From the NCBI RefSeq assembly GCF_051020975.1, contig NW_027478161.1:1736001-1800000 (forward strand): a stretch of 64,000 nt of DNA, given 5' to 3'. The translations under genes were made by a program, and so were the position numbers. Origin of the DNA: Osmia lignaria lignaria (lineage: Eukaryota > Arthropoda > Insecta > Hymenoptera > Megachilidae). Below, piece after piece: positions 23,504 to 36,377 of the stretch. The notes under the pieces were generated by a model that ran no database searches, was not told where the DNA came from, and was given only the letters and a program-made list of their open reading frames with translations. How positions within the stretch are numbered: position 1 is the first letter of the stretch; each line of letters starts with the position of its first letter.

Positions 23504-25757
23504 TTGCAGATTTATCTCAAGGGAAGTGGCCTGACGGACATATTTCGAGATATTTCTTCTTCTTGTTGTTCTTCTTCTGCACAGCTAAGCTGGAAGTGCC
23601 TTGTGCGGCTCGCACTAGTGCAGAGTTATCTCAAAGAAAGGGGCCACGGTGTTTCTGTATCTCTATTATGTTGGTGCGGCTTCGGAACTTTTAAATATCT
23701 CGATATATCTCGAAAACGACGCTTCTGATCAAAAAATATCATAGAACATAAATTGTAGGAAACATAATTCTCTACAAAAAACGTCTCTTAACATTTTGCC
23801 ATAGCTCGCTTCGTTTCCGAGATATTTGCAGATTCAGCTCAAAGGAACTGGCCTGCCGGACATATTTCGAGATATTTCTTCTTCTTGTTGTTCTTGCTCT
23901 GCACAGCTAAGCTGGAAGTGGCATTTGCAGCTCGCAATAGTGCAGAGTTATCTCAAAGAAAGGGGCCACGGTGTTTCTGTATCTCTATTATGTTGGTGCG
24001 GCTTCGGAACTTTTAAATATCTCGATATATCTCGAAAACTACGCTTCTGATCAAAAAATATCATAGAACATAAATTGTAGGAAACATAATTCTCTACAAA
24101 AAAGGTCTCTTAACGTTTTACCATAGCTCGCTTTGTTTCCGAGATATTTGCAGATATATCTCAAGGGAAGGGGCCTGACGGACATATTTCGAGATATTTC
24201 TTCTTCTTGTTGTTCTTCTTCTGCACAGCTAAGCTGGAAGTGGCATTTGCGGCTCGCACTATTGCAGAGTTATCTCAAAGAAAGGGGCCACGGTGTTTCT
24301 GTATCTCTATTATGTTGGTGCGGCTTCGGAACTTTTCAATATCTCGATATATCCCGAAAACTACGCTTCTGATCAAAAAATATCATAGAACATAAATTGT
24401 AGGAAACATAATTCTCTACAAAAAAGGTCTCTTAACATTTTGCCATAGCTCGCTTCGTTTCCGAGATATTTGCAGATATATCTCAAGGGCAGGGGCCTGA
24501 CGGACATATTTCGAGATATTTCTTCTTCTTGTTGTTCTTCTTCTGCACAGCTAAGCTGGAAGTGGCATTTACAGCTCGCAATAGTGCAGAGTTATCTCAA
24601 AGAAAGGGGCCACGGTGTTTCTGTATCTCTATTATGTTGGTGCGGCTTCGGAACTTTTAAATATCTCGATATATCTCGAAAACTACGCATCTGATCAAAA
24701 AATATCATAAAACATAAATTGTAGGAAACATAATTCTCTACAAAAAAGGTCTCTTAACATTTTACCATAGCCCGCTTCGTTTCCGAGATATTTGCAGATT
24801 TATCTCAAGGGAAGGGGCCTAACGGACATATTTCGAGATATTTCTTCTTCTTGTTGTTCTTCTTCTGCACAGCTAAGCTGGAAGTGGCATTTGCAGCTCG
24901 CAATAGTGCAGAGCTTTCTCAAAGAAAGGGGCCACGGTGTTTCTGTATCTCTATTATGTTGGTGCGGCTTCGGAACTTTTAAATATCTTGATATATCTCG
25001 AGAACTACGCATCTGATCAAAAAATATCATAGAACATAAAAAGTAGGAAACTTAATTCTCTACAAAAAAGGTCTCTTAACATTTTGCCATAGCTCGCTTC
25101 GTTTCCGAGATATTTGCACATATATCTCAAGGGAAGGGGCCTAACGGACATATTTCGAGATATTTCTTCTTCTTGTTGTTCTTCTTCTGCACAGCTAAAC
25201 TGGAAGTGGCATTTCCAGCTCGCAATAGTGCAGAGTTATCTCAAAGAGAGGGGCCACGGTGTTTCTGTATCTCTATTATGTTGGTGCGGCATCGGAACTT
25301 TTAAATATCTTGATATATCTCGAGAACTACGCATCTGATCAAAAAATATCATAGAACATAAAAAGTAGGAAACTTAATTCTCTACAAAAAAGGTCTCTTA
25401 ACATTTTGCCATAGCTCGCTTCGTTTCCGAGATATTTGCAGATTTATCTCAAGGGAAGGGGCCTGACGGACATATTTCGAGATATTTCTTCTTCTTGTTG
25501 TTCTTCTTCTGCACAGCTAAGCTGGAAGTGGCATTTCCAGCTCGCAATAGTGCAGAGTTATCTCAAAGAGAGGGGCCACGGTGTTTCTGTATCTCTATTA
25601 TGTTGGTGCGGCTTCGGAACTTTTAAATATCTTGATATATCTCGAGAACTACGCATCTGATCAAAAAATATCATAGAAGATAAAAAGTAGGAAACTTAAT
25701 TCTCTACAAAAAAGGTCTCTTAACATTTTGCCATAGCTCGCTTCGTTTCCGAGATAT
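23504..25757 (+). repeat. 6-mer copy 4, truncated after three monomers, plus four other monomers
   Basis: The monomers at 23504, 23826 and 24148 follow the 6-mer order with the derived gaagtgccttgtgcgg and a private cctgccgg. From 24470 the order changes: that monomer has caagggcagggg, the marker of monomer 7 of the 8-mer at 12235 and 14811. The monomer at 24792 carries gagctttctc, shared with 4828, and 25114 matches 9981 (gcacatat, gcggcatcgg). The interval to the next 6-mer start is 7 monomers and not 6. Confidence 0.85.
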
Positions 25758-27689
25758 TTGCAGATTTATCTCAAGGGAAGTGGCCTGACGGACATATTTC
25801 GAGATATTTCTTCTTCTTGTTGTTCTTCTTCTGCACAGCTAAGCTGGAAGTGGCATTTGCGGCTCGCACTAGTGCAGAGTTATCTCAAAGAAAGGGGCCA
25901 CGGTGTTTCTGTATCTCTATTATGTTGGTGCGGCTTCGGAACTTTTAAATATCTCGATATATCTCGAAAACGACGCTTCTGATCAAAAAATATCATAGAA
26001 CATAAATTGTAGGAAACATAATTCTCTACAAAAAACGTCTCTTAACATTTTGCCATAGCTCGCTTCGTTTCCGAGATATTTGCAGATTCAGCTCAAAGGA
26101 ACTGGCCTGACGGACATATTTCGAGATATTTCTTCTTCTTGTTGTTCTTGCTCTGCACAGCTAAGCTGGAAGTGGCATTTGCAGCTCGCAATAGTGCAGA
26201 GTTATCTCAAAGAAAGGGGCCACGGTGTTTCTGTATCTCTATTATGTTGGTGCGGCTTCGGAACTTTTAAATATCTCGATATATCTCGAAAACTACGCTT
26301 CTGATCAAAAAATATCATAGAACATAAATTGTAGGAAACATAATTCTCTACAGAAAAGGTCTCTTAACATTTTACCATAGCTCGCTTTGTTTCCGAGATA
26401 TTTGCAGATATATCTCAAGGGAAGGGGCCTGACGGACATATTTCGAGATATTTCTTCTTCTTGTTGTTCTTCTTCTGCACAGCTAAGCTGGAAGTGGCAT
26501 TTGCGGCTCGCACTATTGCAGAGTTATCTCAAAGAAAGGGGCCACGGTGTTTCTGTATCTCTATTATGTTGGTGCGGCTTCGGAACTTTTCAATATCTCG
26601 ATATATCCCGAAAACTACGCTTCTGATCAAAAAATATCATAGAACATAAATTGTAGGAAACATAATTCTCTACAAAAAACGTCTCTTAACATTTTGCCAT
26701 AGCTCGCTTCGTTTCCGAGATATTTGCAGATTTATCTCAAGGGAAGGGGCCTAACGGACATATTTCGAGATATTTCTGCTTCTTGTTGTTCTTCTTCTGC
26801 ACAGCTAAGCTGGAAGTGGCATTTACAGCTCGCAATAGTGCAGAGTTATCTCAAAGAAAGGGGCCACGGTGTTTCTGTATCTCTATTATGTTGTTGCGGC
26901 TTCGGAACTTTTAAATATCTCGATATATCTCGAAAACTACGCTTCTGATCAAAAAATATCATAGAACATAAATTGTAGGAAACATAATTCTCTACAAAAC
27001 AGGTCTCTTAACATTTTGCCATAGCTCTCTTCGTTTCCGAGATATTTGCAGATTTATCTCAAGGGAAGGGGCCTGACGGACATATTTCGAGATATTTCTT
27101 CTTCTTGTTGTTCTTCTTCTGCACAGCTAAGCTGGAAGTGGCATTTGCAGCTCGCAATAGTGCAGAGTTATCTCAAAGAAAGGGGCCACGGTGTTTCTGT
27201 ATCTCTATTATGTTGGTGCGGCTTCGGAACTTTTAAATATCTTGATATATCTCGAGAACTACGCATCTGATCAAAAAATATCATAGAGCATAAAAAGTAG
27301 GAAACTTAATTCTCTACAAAAAAGGTCTCTTAACATTTTGCCATAGCTCGCTTCGTTTCCGAGATATTTGCACATTTATCTCAAGGGAAGGGGCCTAACG
27401 GACATATTTCGAGATATTTCTTCTTCTTGTTGTTCTTCTTCTGCACAGCTAAACTGGAAGTGGCATTTCCAGCTCGCAATAGTGCAGAGTTATCTCAAAG
27501 AGAGGGGCCACGGTGTTTCTGTATCTCTATTATGTTGGTGCGGCATCGGAACTTTTAAATATCTTGATATATCTCGAGAACTACGCATCTGATCAAAAAA
27601 TATCATAGAACATAAAAAGTAGGAAACTTAATTCTCTACAAAAAAGGTCTCTTAACATTTTGCCATAGCTCGCTTCCTTTCCGAGATAT
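25758..27689 (+). repeat. 6-mer copy 5 (1932 bp), ancestral first monomer
   Basis: The monomers at 25758, 26080, 26402, 26724, 27046 and 27368 repeat the 6-mer order with all its main markers, including acaaaacagg and catagagcat. The first monomer has the ancestral gaagtggcatttgcgg. The last monomer has gcggcatcgg and catctgatc, as in 25114. The order therefore matches copy 1 more than copies 2-4. Confidence 0.88.
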
Positions 27690-28977
27690 TTGCAGATTTA
27701 TCTCAAGGGAAGGGGCCTAACGGACATATTTCGAGATATTTCTGCTTCTTGTTGTTCTTCTTCTGCACAGGTAAACTGGAAGTGGCATTTCCAGCTCGCA
27801 CTAGTGCAGCGTTATCTCGAAGAAAGGGGCCACGGTGTTTCTGTATCTCCATTATGTTGGTGCGGCTTCGGAACTTTTAAATATCTCGATATATCTCGAC
27901 AACTACGCTTCTGATCAAAAAATATCATAGAACATAAATTGTAGGAAACATAATTCTCTACAAAAAACGTCTCTTAACATTTTGCCATAGCTCGCTTCGT
28001 TTCCGAGATATTTGCAGATTCAGCTCAAAGGAACTGGCCTGACGGACATATTTCGAGATATTTCTTCTTCTTGTTGTTCTTGCTCTGCACAGCTAAGCTG
28101 GAAGTGGCATTTGCAGCTCGCAATAGTGCAGAGTTATCTCAAAGAAAGGGGCCACGGTGTTTCTGTATCTCTATTATGTTGGTGCGGCTTCGGAACTTTT
28201 AAATATCTCGATATATTTCGAAAACGACGCTTCTGATCCAAAAATATCATAGAACATAAATTGTAGGAAACATAATTCTCTACAAAAAAGGTCTCTTAAC
28301 ATTTTACCATAGCTAGCTTCGTTTCCGAGATATTTGCAGATTTATCTCAAGGGAAGGGGCCTGACGGACATATTTCGAGATATTTCTTCTTCTTGTTGTT
28401 CTTCTTCTGCACAGCTAAGCTGGAAGTGGCATTTGCGGCTCGCACTAGTGCAGAGTTATCTCAAAGAAAGGGGCCACGGTGTTTCTGTATCTCTATTATG
28501 TTGGTGCGGCTTCGGAACTTTTAAATATCTCGATATATCTCGAAAACTACGCTTCTGATCAAAAAATATCATAGAACATAAAAAGTAGGAAACTTAATTC
28601 TCTACAAAAAAGCTCTCTTAACATTTTGCCATAGCTCGCTTCGTTTCCGAGATATTTGCAGATTTATCTCAAGGGAAGGGGCCTAACGGACATATTTCGA
28701 GATATTTCTTCTTCTTGTTGTTCTTCTTCTGCACAGCTAAACTGGAAGTGGCATTTCCAGCTCGCAATAGTGCAGAGTTATCTCAAAGAAAGGGGCCACG
28801 GTGTTTCTGTATCTCTATTATGTTGGTGCGGCTTCGGAACTTTTAAATATCTTGATATATCTCGAGAACTACGCATCTGATCAAAAAATATCATAGAACA
28901 TAAAAAGTAGGAAACTTAATTCTCTACAAAAAAGGTCTCTTAACATTTTGCCATAGCTCGCTTCGTTTCCGAGATAT
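27690..28977 (+). repeat. Transition monomers between left and right sub-lineages
   Basis: Four monomers. The first (27690) has gcagcgttatctcg, related to 3218, 10303 and 12879, and a private cacaggtaaac. The second (28012) is the last C-type copy with cttgctctgc and has a private atatatttcg. The third (28334) has gcatttgcggctcgcact, and the fourth (28656) has the H-type middle with gcagat. To the right of this point C-type copies carry cttcctctgc. Confidence 0.8.
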
Positions 28978-31231
28978 TTGCAGATATATCTCAAGGGAAG
29001 GGGCCTGACGGACATATTTCGAGATATTTCTTCTTCTTGTTGTTCTTCTTCTGCACAGCTAAGCTGGAAGTGGCATTTACAGCTCGCAATAGTGCAGAGT
29101 TATCTCAAAGAAAGGGGCCACGGTGTTTCTGTATCTCTATTATGTTGGTGCGGCGTCGGAACTTTTAAATATCTTGATATATCTCGAGAACTACGCATCT
29201 GATCAAAAAATATCATAGAACATAAAAAGTAGGAAACTTAATTCTCTACAAAAAAGGTCTCTTAACATTTTGCCATAGCTCGCTTCGTTTCCGAGATATT
29301 TGCAGATTTATCTCAAGGGAAGGGGCCTGACGGACATATTTCGAGATATTTCTTCTTCTTGTTGTTCTTCTTCTGCACAGCTAAGCTGGAAGTGGCATTT
29401 GCGGCTCGCACTAGTGCAGAGTTATCTCAAAGAAAGGGGCCACGGTGTTTCTGTATCCCTATTATGTTGGTGCGGCTTCGGAACTTTTAAATATCTCGAT
29501 ATATCTCGGAAACTACGCTTCTGATCAAAAAATATCATAGAACATAAATTGTAGGAAACATAATTCTCTACAAAAAACGTCTCTTAACATTTTGCCATAG
29601 CTCGCTTCGTTTCCGAGATATTTGCAGATTCAGCTCAAAGGAACTGGCCTGACGGACATATTTCGAGATATTTCTTCTTCTTGTTGTTCTTCCTCTGCAC
29701 AGCTAAGCTGGAAGTGGCATTTGCAGCTCGCAATAGTGCAGAGTTATCTCAAAGAAAGGGGCCACGGTGTTTCTGTATCTCTATTATGTTGGTGCGGCTT
29801 CGGAACTTTTAAATATCTTGATATATCTCGAGAACTACGCATCTGATCAAAAAATATCATAGAACATAAAAAGTAGGAAACTTAATTCTCTACAAAAAAG
29901 GTCTCTTAACATTTTGCCATAGCTCGCTTCGTTTCCGAGATATTTGCAGATATATCTCAAGGGAAGGGGCCTGACGGACATATTTCGAGATATTTCTTCT
30001 TCTTGTTGTTCTTCTTCTGCACAGCTAAGCTGGAAGTGGCATTTACAGCTCGCAATAGTGCAGAGTTATCTCAAAGAAAGGGGCCACGGTGTTTCTGTAT
30101 CTCTATTATGTTGGTGCGGCTTCGGAACTTTTAAATATCTTGATATATCTCGAGAACTACGCATCTGATCAAAAAATATCATAGAACATAAAAAGTAGGA
30201 AACTTAATTCTCTACAAAAAAGGTCTCTTAACATTTTGCCATAGCTCGCTTCGTTTCCGAGATATTTGCAGATTTATCTCAAGGGAAGGGGCCTGACGGA
30301 CATATTTCGAGATATTTCTTCTTCTTGTTGTTCTTCTTCTGCACAGCTAAGCTGGAAGTGGCATTTGCGGCTCGCACTAGTGCAGAGTTATCTCAAAGAA
30401 AGGGGCCACGGTGTTTCTGTATCCCTATTATGTTGGTGCGGCTTCGGAACTTTTAAATATCTCGATATATCTCGGAAACTACGCTTCTGATCAAAAAATA
30501 TCATAGAACATAAATTGTAGGAAACATAATTCTCTACAAAAAACGTCTCTTAACATTTTGCCATAGCTCGCTTCGTTTCCGAGATATTTGCAGATTCAGC
30601 TCAAAGGAACTGGCCTGACGGACATATTTCGAGATATTTCTTCTTCTTGTTGTTCTTCCTCTGCACAGCTAAGCTGGAAGTGGCATTTGCAGCTCGCAAT
30701 AGTGCAGAGTTATCTCAAAGAAAGGGGCCACGGTGTTTCTGTATCTCTATTATGTTGGTGCGGCTTCGGAACTTTTAAATATCTTGATATATCTCGAGAA
30801 CTACGCATCTGATCAAAAAATATCATAGAACATAAAAAGTAGGAAACTTAATTCTCTACAAAAAAGGTCTCTTAACATTTTGCCATAGCTCGCTTCGTTT
30901 CCGAGATATTTGCAGATATATCTCAAGGGAAGGGGCCTGACGGACATATTTCGAGATATTTCTTCTTCTTGTTGTTCTTCTTCTGCACAGCTAAGCTGGA
31001 AGTGGCATTTACAGCTCGCAATAGTGCAGAGTTATCTCAAAGAAAGGGGCCACGGTGTTTCTGTATCTCTATTATGTTGGTGCGGCTTCGGAACTTTTAA
31101 ATATCTTGATATATCTCGAGAACTACGCATCTGATCAAAAAATATCATAGAACATAAAAAGTAGGAAACTTAATTCTCTACAAAAAAGGTCTCTTAACAT
31201 TTTGCCATAGCTCGCTTCGTTTCCGAGATAT
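28978..31231 (+). repeat. 3-mer higher-order repeat (966 bp), 2.3 copies
   Basis: The monomers 28978, 29300 and 29622 are repeated at 29944, 30266 and 30588, then 30910 starts a third round. The order is: gcagatatatctc with tttacagctcg and type A; gcggctcgcact with gtatccctatt and ctcggaaac; and C-type with cttcctctgc and type A 3' half. The only difference noted by eye is gcggcgtcgg in 28978. Confidence 0.9.
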
Positions 31232-32196
31232 TTGCAGATTCAGCTCAAAGGAACTGGCCTGACGGACATATTTCGAGATATTTCTTCTTCTTGTTGTTCT
31301 TCCTCTGCACAGCTAAGCTGGAAGTGGCATTTGCAGCTCGCAATAGTGCAGAGTTATCTCAAAGAAAGGGGCCACGGTGTTTCTGTATTTCTATTATGTT
31401 GGTGCGGCTTCGGAACTTTTAAATATCTTGATATATCTCGAGAACTACGCATCTGATCAAAAAATATCATAGAACATAAAAAGTAGGAAACCTAATTCTC
31501 TACAAAAAAGGTCGCTTAACATTTTGCCATAGCTCTCTTCGTTTCCGAGATATTTGCAGATTTATCTCAAGGGAAGGGGCCTGACGGACATATTTCGAGA
31601 TATTTCTTCTTCTTGTTGTTCTTCTTCTGCACAGCTAAGCTGAAAGTGGCATTTGCAGCTCGCAATAGTGCAGAGTTATCTCAAAGAAAGGGGCCACGGT
31701 GTTTCTGTATCCCTATTATGTTGGTGCGGCTTCGGAACTTTTTATATCTCGATATATCTCGAAAACTACGCTTCTGATCAAAAAATATCATAGAACATAA
31801 ATTGTACGAAACATAATTCTCTACAAAAAACGTCTCTTAACATTTTGCCATAGCTCGCTTCGTTTCCGAGATATTTGCAGATTCAGCTCAAAGGAACTGG
31901 CCTGACGGACATATTTCGAGATATTTCTTCTTCTTGTTGTTCTTCCTCTGCACAGCTAAGCTGGAAGTGGCATTTGCAGCTCGCAATAGTGCAGAGTTAT
32001 CTCAAAGAAAGGGGCCACGGTGTTTCTGTATCTCTATTATGTTGGTGCGGCTTCGGAACTTTTAAATATCTTGATATATCTCGAGAACTACGCATCTGAT
32101 CAAAAAATATCATAGAACATAAAAAGTAGGAAACTTAATTCTCTACAAAAAAGGTCTCTTAACATTTTGCCATAGCTCGCTTCGTTTCCGAGATAT
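31232..32196 (+). repeat. Monomers preceding the 14-mer, first half of a 965-bp duplication
   Basis: The monomer at 31232 is C-type with gtatttctatt and ends gaaacctaattc and ggtcgcttaac. The next, at 31554, has gctgaaagtgg (an in-frame TGA in the spurious frame) and a 1-bp loss (cttttta tatc), so it is 321 bp; 31875 is C-type. Monomers 31554, 31875 and 32197 are repeated at 32519, 32840 and 33162, a 3-mer of 965 bp. Confidence 0.85.
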
Positions 32197-32518
32197 TTGC
32201 AGATATATCTCAAGGGAAGGGGCCTGACGGACATATTTCGAGATATTTCTTCTTCTTGTTGTTCTTCTTCTGCACAGCTAAGCTGGAAGTGGCATTTACA
32301 GCTCGCAATAGTGCAGAGTTATCTCAAAGAAAGGGGCCACGGTGTTTCTGTATCTCTATTATGTTGGTGCGGCTTCGGAACTTTTAAATATCTTGATATA
32401 TCTCGAGAACTACGCATCTGATCAAAAAATATCATAGAACATAAAAAGTAGGAAACCTAATTCTCTACAAAAAAGGTCGCTTAACATTTTGCCATAGCTC
32501 TCTTCGTTTCCGAGATAT
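32197..32518 (+). other. Chimeric monomer at the 965-bp duplication junction
   Basis: The 5' half (gcagatatatctc, tttacagctcg) matches 33162, but the 3' end (gaaacctaattc and ggtcgcttaac, with a gctctcttcg leader after it) matches the end of 31232. The exchange lies between about 32298 and 32457. The chimera is copied at 36700 and 41203, so it formed before the 14-mer expanded and fixes its order of events. Confidence 0.75.
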
Positions 32519-33805
32519 TTGCAGATTTATCTCAAGGGAAGGGGCCTGACGGACATATTTCGAGATATTTCTTCTTCTTGTTGTTCTTCTTCTGCACAGC
32601 TAAGCTGAAAGTGGCATTTGCAGCTCGCAATAGTGCAGAGTTATCTCAAAGAAAGGGGCCACGGTGTTTCTGTATCCCTATTATGTTGGTGCGGCTTCGG
32701 AACTTTTTATATCTCGATATATCTCGAAAACTACGCTTCTGATCAAAAAATATCATAGAACATAAATTGTACGAAACATAATTCTCTACAAAAAACGTCT
32801 CTTAACATTTTGCCATAGCTCGCTTCGTTTCCGAGATATTTGCAGATTCAGGTCAAAGGAACTGGCCTGACGGACATATTTCGAGATATTTCTTCTTCTT
32901 GTTGTTCTTCCTCTGCACAGCTAAGCTGGAAGTGGCATTTGCAGCTCGCAATAGTGCAGAGTTATCTCAAAGAAAGGGGCCACGGTGTTTCTGTATCTCT
33001 ATTATGTTGGTGCGGCTTCGGAACTTTTAAATATCTTGATATATCTCGAGAACTACGCATCTGATCAAAAAATATCATAGAACATAAAAAGTAGGAAACT
33101 TAATTCTCTACAAAAAAGGTCTCTTAACATTTTGCCATAGCTCGCTTCGTTTCCGAGATATTTGCAGATATATCTCAAGGGAAGGGGCCTGACGGACATA
33201 TTTCGAGATATTTCTTCTTCTTGTTGTTCTTCTTCTGCACAGCTAAGCTGGAAGTGGCATTTACAGCTCGCAATAGTGCAGAGTTATCTCAAAGAAAGGG
33301 GCCACGGTGTTTCTGTATCTCTATTATGTTGGTGCGGCTTCGGAACTTTTAAATATCTTGATATATCTCGAGAACTACGCATCTGATCAAAAAATATCAT
33401 AGAACATAAAAAGTAGGAAACTTAATTCTCTACAAAAAAGGTCTCTTAACATTTTGCCATAGCTCGCTTCGTTTCCGAGATATTTGCAGATTTATCTCAA
33501 GGGAAGGGGCCTGACGGACATATTTCGAGATATTTCTTCTTCTTGTTGTTCTTCTTCTGCACAGCTAAGCTGGAAGTGGCATTTGCGGCTCGCACTAGTG
33601 CAGAGTTATCTCAAAGAAAGGGGCCACGGTGTTTCTGTATCCCTCTTATGTTGGTGCGGCTTCGGAACTTTTAAATATCTCGATATATCTCGGAAACTAC
33701 GCTTCTGATCAAAAAATATCATAGAACATAAATTGTAGGAAACATAATTCTCTACAAAAAACGTCTCTTAACATTTTGCCATAGCTCGCTTCGTTTCCGA
33801 GATAT

Positions 33806-36377
33806 TTGCAGATTCAGCTCAAAGGAACTGGCCTGACGGACATATTTCGAGATATTTCTTCTTCTTGTTGTTCTTCCTCTGCACAGCTAAGCTGGAAGTG
33901 GCATTTGCAGCTCGCAATAGTGCAGAGTTATCTCAAAGAAAGGGGCCACGGTGTTTCTGTATTTCTATTATGTTGGTGCGGCTTCGGAACTTTTAAATAT
34001 CTTGATATATCTCGAGAACTACGCATCTGATCAAAAAATATCATAGAACATAAAAAGTAGGAAACCTAATTCTCTACAAAAAAGGTCGCTTAACATTTTG
34101 CCATAGCTCTCTTCGTTTCCGAGATATTTGCAGATTTATCTCAAGGGAAGGGGCCTGACGGACATATTTCGAGATATTTCTTCTTCTTGTTGTTCTTCTT
34201 CTGCACAGCTAAGCTGAAAGTGGCATTTGCAGCTCGCAATAGTGCAGAGTTATCTCAAAGAAAGGGGCCACGGTGTTTCTGTATCCCTATTATGTTGGTG
34301 CGGCTTCGGAACTTTTTATATCTCGATATATCTCGAAAACTACGCTTCTGATCAAAAAATATCATAGAACATAAATTGTACGAAACATAATTCTCTACAA
34401 AAAACGTCTCTTAACATTTTGCCATAGCTCGCTTCGTTTCCGAGATATTTGCAGATTCAGCTCAAAGGAACTGGCCTGACGGACATATTTCGAGATATTT
34501 CTTCTTCTTGTTGTTCTTCCTCTGCACAGCTAAGCTGGAAGTGGCATTTGCAGCTCGCAATAGTGCAGAGTTATCTCAAAGAAAGGGGCCACGGTGTTTC
34601 TGTATCTCTATTATGTTGGTGCGGCTTCGGAACTTTTAAATATCTTGATATATCTCGAGAACTACGCATCTGATCAAAAAATATCATAGAACATAAAAAG
34701 TAGGAAACTTAATTCTCTACAAAAAAGGTCTCTTAACATTTTGCCATAGCTCGCTTCGTTTCCGAGATATTTGCATATTTATCTCAAGGGAAGGGGCCTG
34801 ACGGACATATTTCGAGATATTTCTTGTTCTTGTTGTTCTTCTTCTGCACAGCTAAGCTGGAAGTGGCATTTGCGGCTCGCACTAGTGCAGAGTTATCTCA
34901 AAGAATGGGGCCACGGTGTTTCTGTATCTCTATTATGTTGGTGCGGCTTCGGAACTTTTTAATATCTCGATATATCTCGAAAACTACGCTTCTGATCAAA
35001 AATATCATACAACATAAATTGTAGGAAACATAATTCTCTACAAAAAACGTCTCTTAACATTTTGCCATAGCTCGCTTCGTTTCCGAGATATTTGCAGATT
35101 CAGCTCAAAGGAACTGGCCTGACGGACATATTTCGAGATATTTCTTCTTCTTGTTGTTCTTCCCCTGCACAGCTAAGCTGGAAGTGGCATTTGCAGCTCG
35201 CAATAGTGCAGAGTTATCTCAAAGAAAGGGGCCACGGTGTTTCTGTATTTCTATTATGTTGGTGCGGCTTCGGAACTTTTAAATATCTTGATATATCTCG
35301 AGAACTACGCATCTGATCAAAAAATATCATAGAACATAAAAAGTAGGAAACCTAATTCTCTACAAAAAAGGTCGCTTAACATTTTGCCATAGCTCTCTTC
35401 GTTTCCGAGATATTTGCAGATTTATCTCAAGGGAAGGGGCCTGACGGACATATTTCGAGATATTTCTTCTTCTTGTTGTTCTTCTTCTGCACAGCTAAGC
35501 TGAAAGAGGCATTTGCAGCTCGCAATAGTGCAGAGTTATCTCAAAGAAAGGGGCCACGGTGTTTCTGTATCCCTATTATGTTGGTGCGGCTTCGGAACTT
35601 TTTATATCTCGATATATCTCGAAAACTACGCTTCTGATCAAAAAATATCATAGAACATAAATTGTACGAAACATAATTCTCTACAAAAAACGTCTCTTAA
35701 CATTTTGCCATAGCTCGCTTCGTTTCCGAGATATTTGCAGATTCAGCTCAAAGGAACTGGCCTGACGGACATATTTCGAGATATTTCTTCTTCTTGTTGT
35801 TCTTCCTCTGCACAGCTAAGCTGGAAGTGGCATTTGCAGCTCGCAATAGTGCAGAGTTATCTCAAAGAAAGGGGCCACGGTGTTTCTGTATCTCTATTAT
35901 GTTGGTGCGGCTTCGGAACTTTTAAATATCTTGATATATCTCGAGAACTACGCATCTGATCAAAAAATATCATAGAACATAAAAAGTAGGAAACTTAATT
36001 CTCTACAAAAAAGGTCTCTTAACATTTTGCCATAGCTCGCTTCGTTTCCGAGATATTTGCATATTTATCTCAAGGGAAGGGGCCTGACGGACATATTTCG
36101 AGATATTTCTTGTTCTTGTTGTTCTTCTTCTGCACAGCTAAGCTGGAAGTGGCATTTGCGGCTCGCACTAGTGCAGAGTTATCTCAAAGAATGGGGCCAC
36201 GGTGTTTCTGTATCTCTATTATGTTGGTGCGGCTTCGGAACTTTTTAATATCTCGATATATCTCGAAAACTACGCTTCTGATCAAAAATATCATACAACA
36301 TAAATTGTAGGAAACATAATTCTCTACAAAAAAGGTCTCTTAACATTTTGCCATAGCTCGCTTCGTTTCCGAGATAT
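33806..36377 (+). repeat. Nested 4-mer duplication (1286 bp) inside the 14-mer
   Basis: Within copy 1 of the 14-mer, monomers 33806, 34128, 34449 and 34771 (33806-35091) are matched by 35092, 35414, 35735 and 36057 (35092-36377), each 1286 bp. The second round has its own marks: cttcccctgc and gctgaaagaggc. Both rounds are kept at the same place in the other 14-mer copies, so the 4-mer duplication is older than the 14-mer expansion. Confidence 0.88.
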
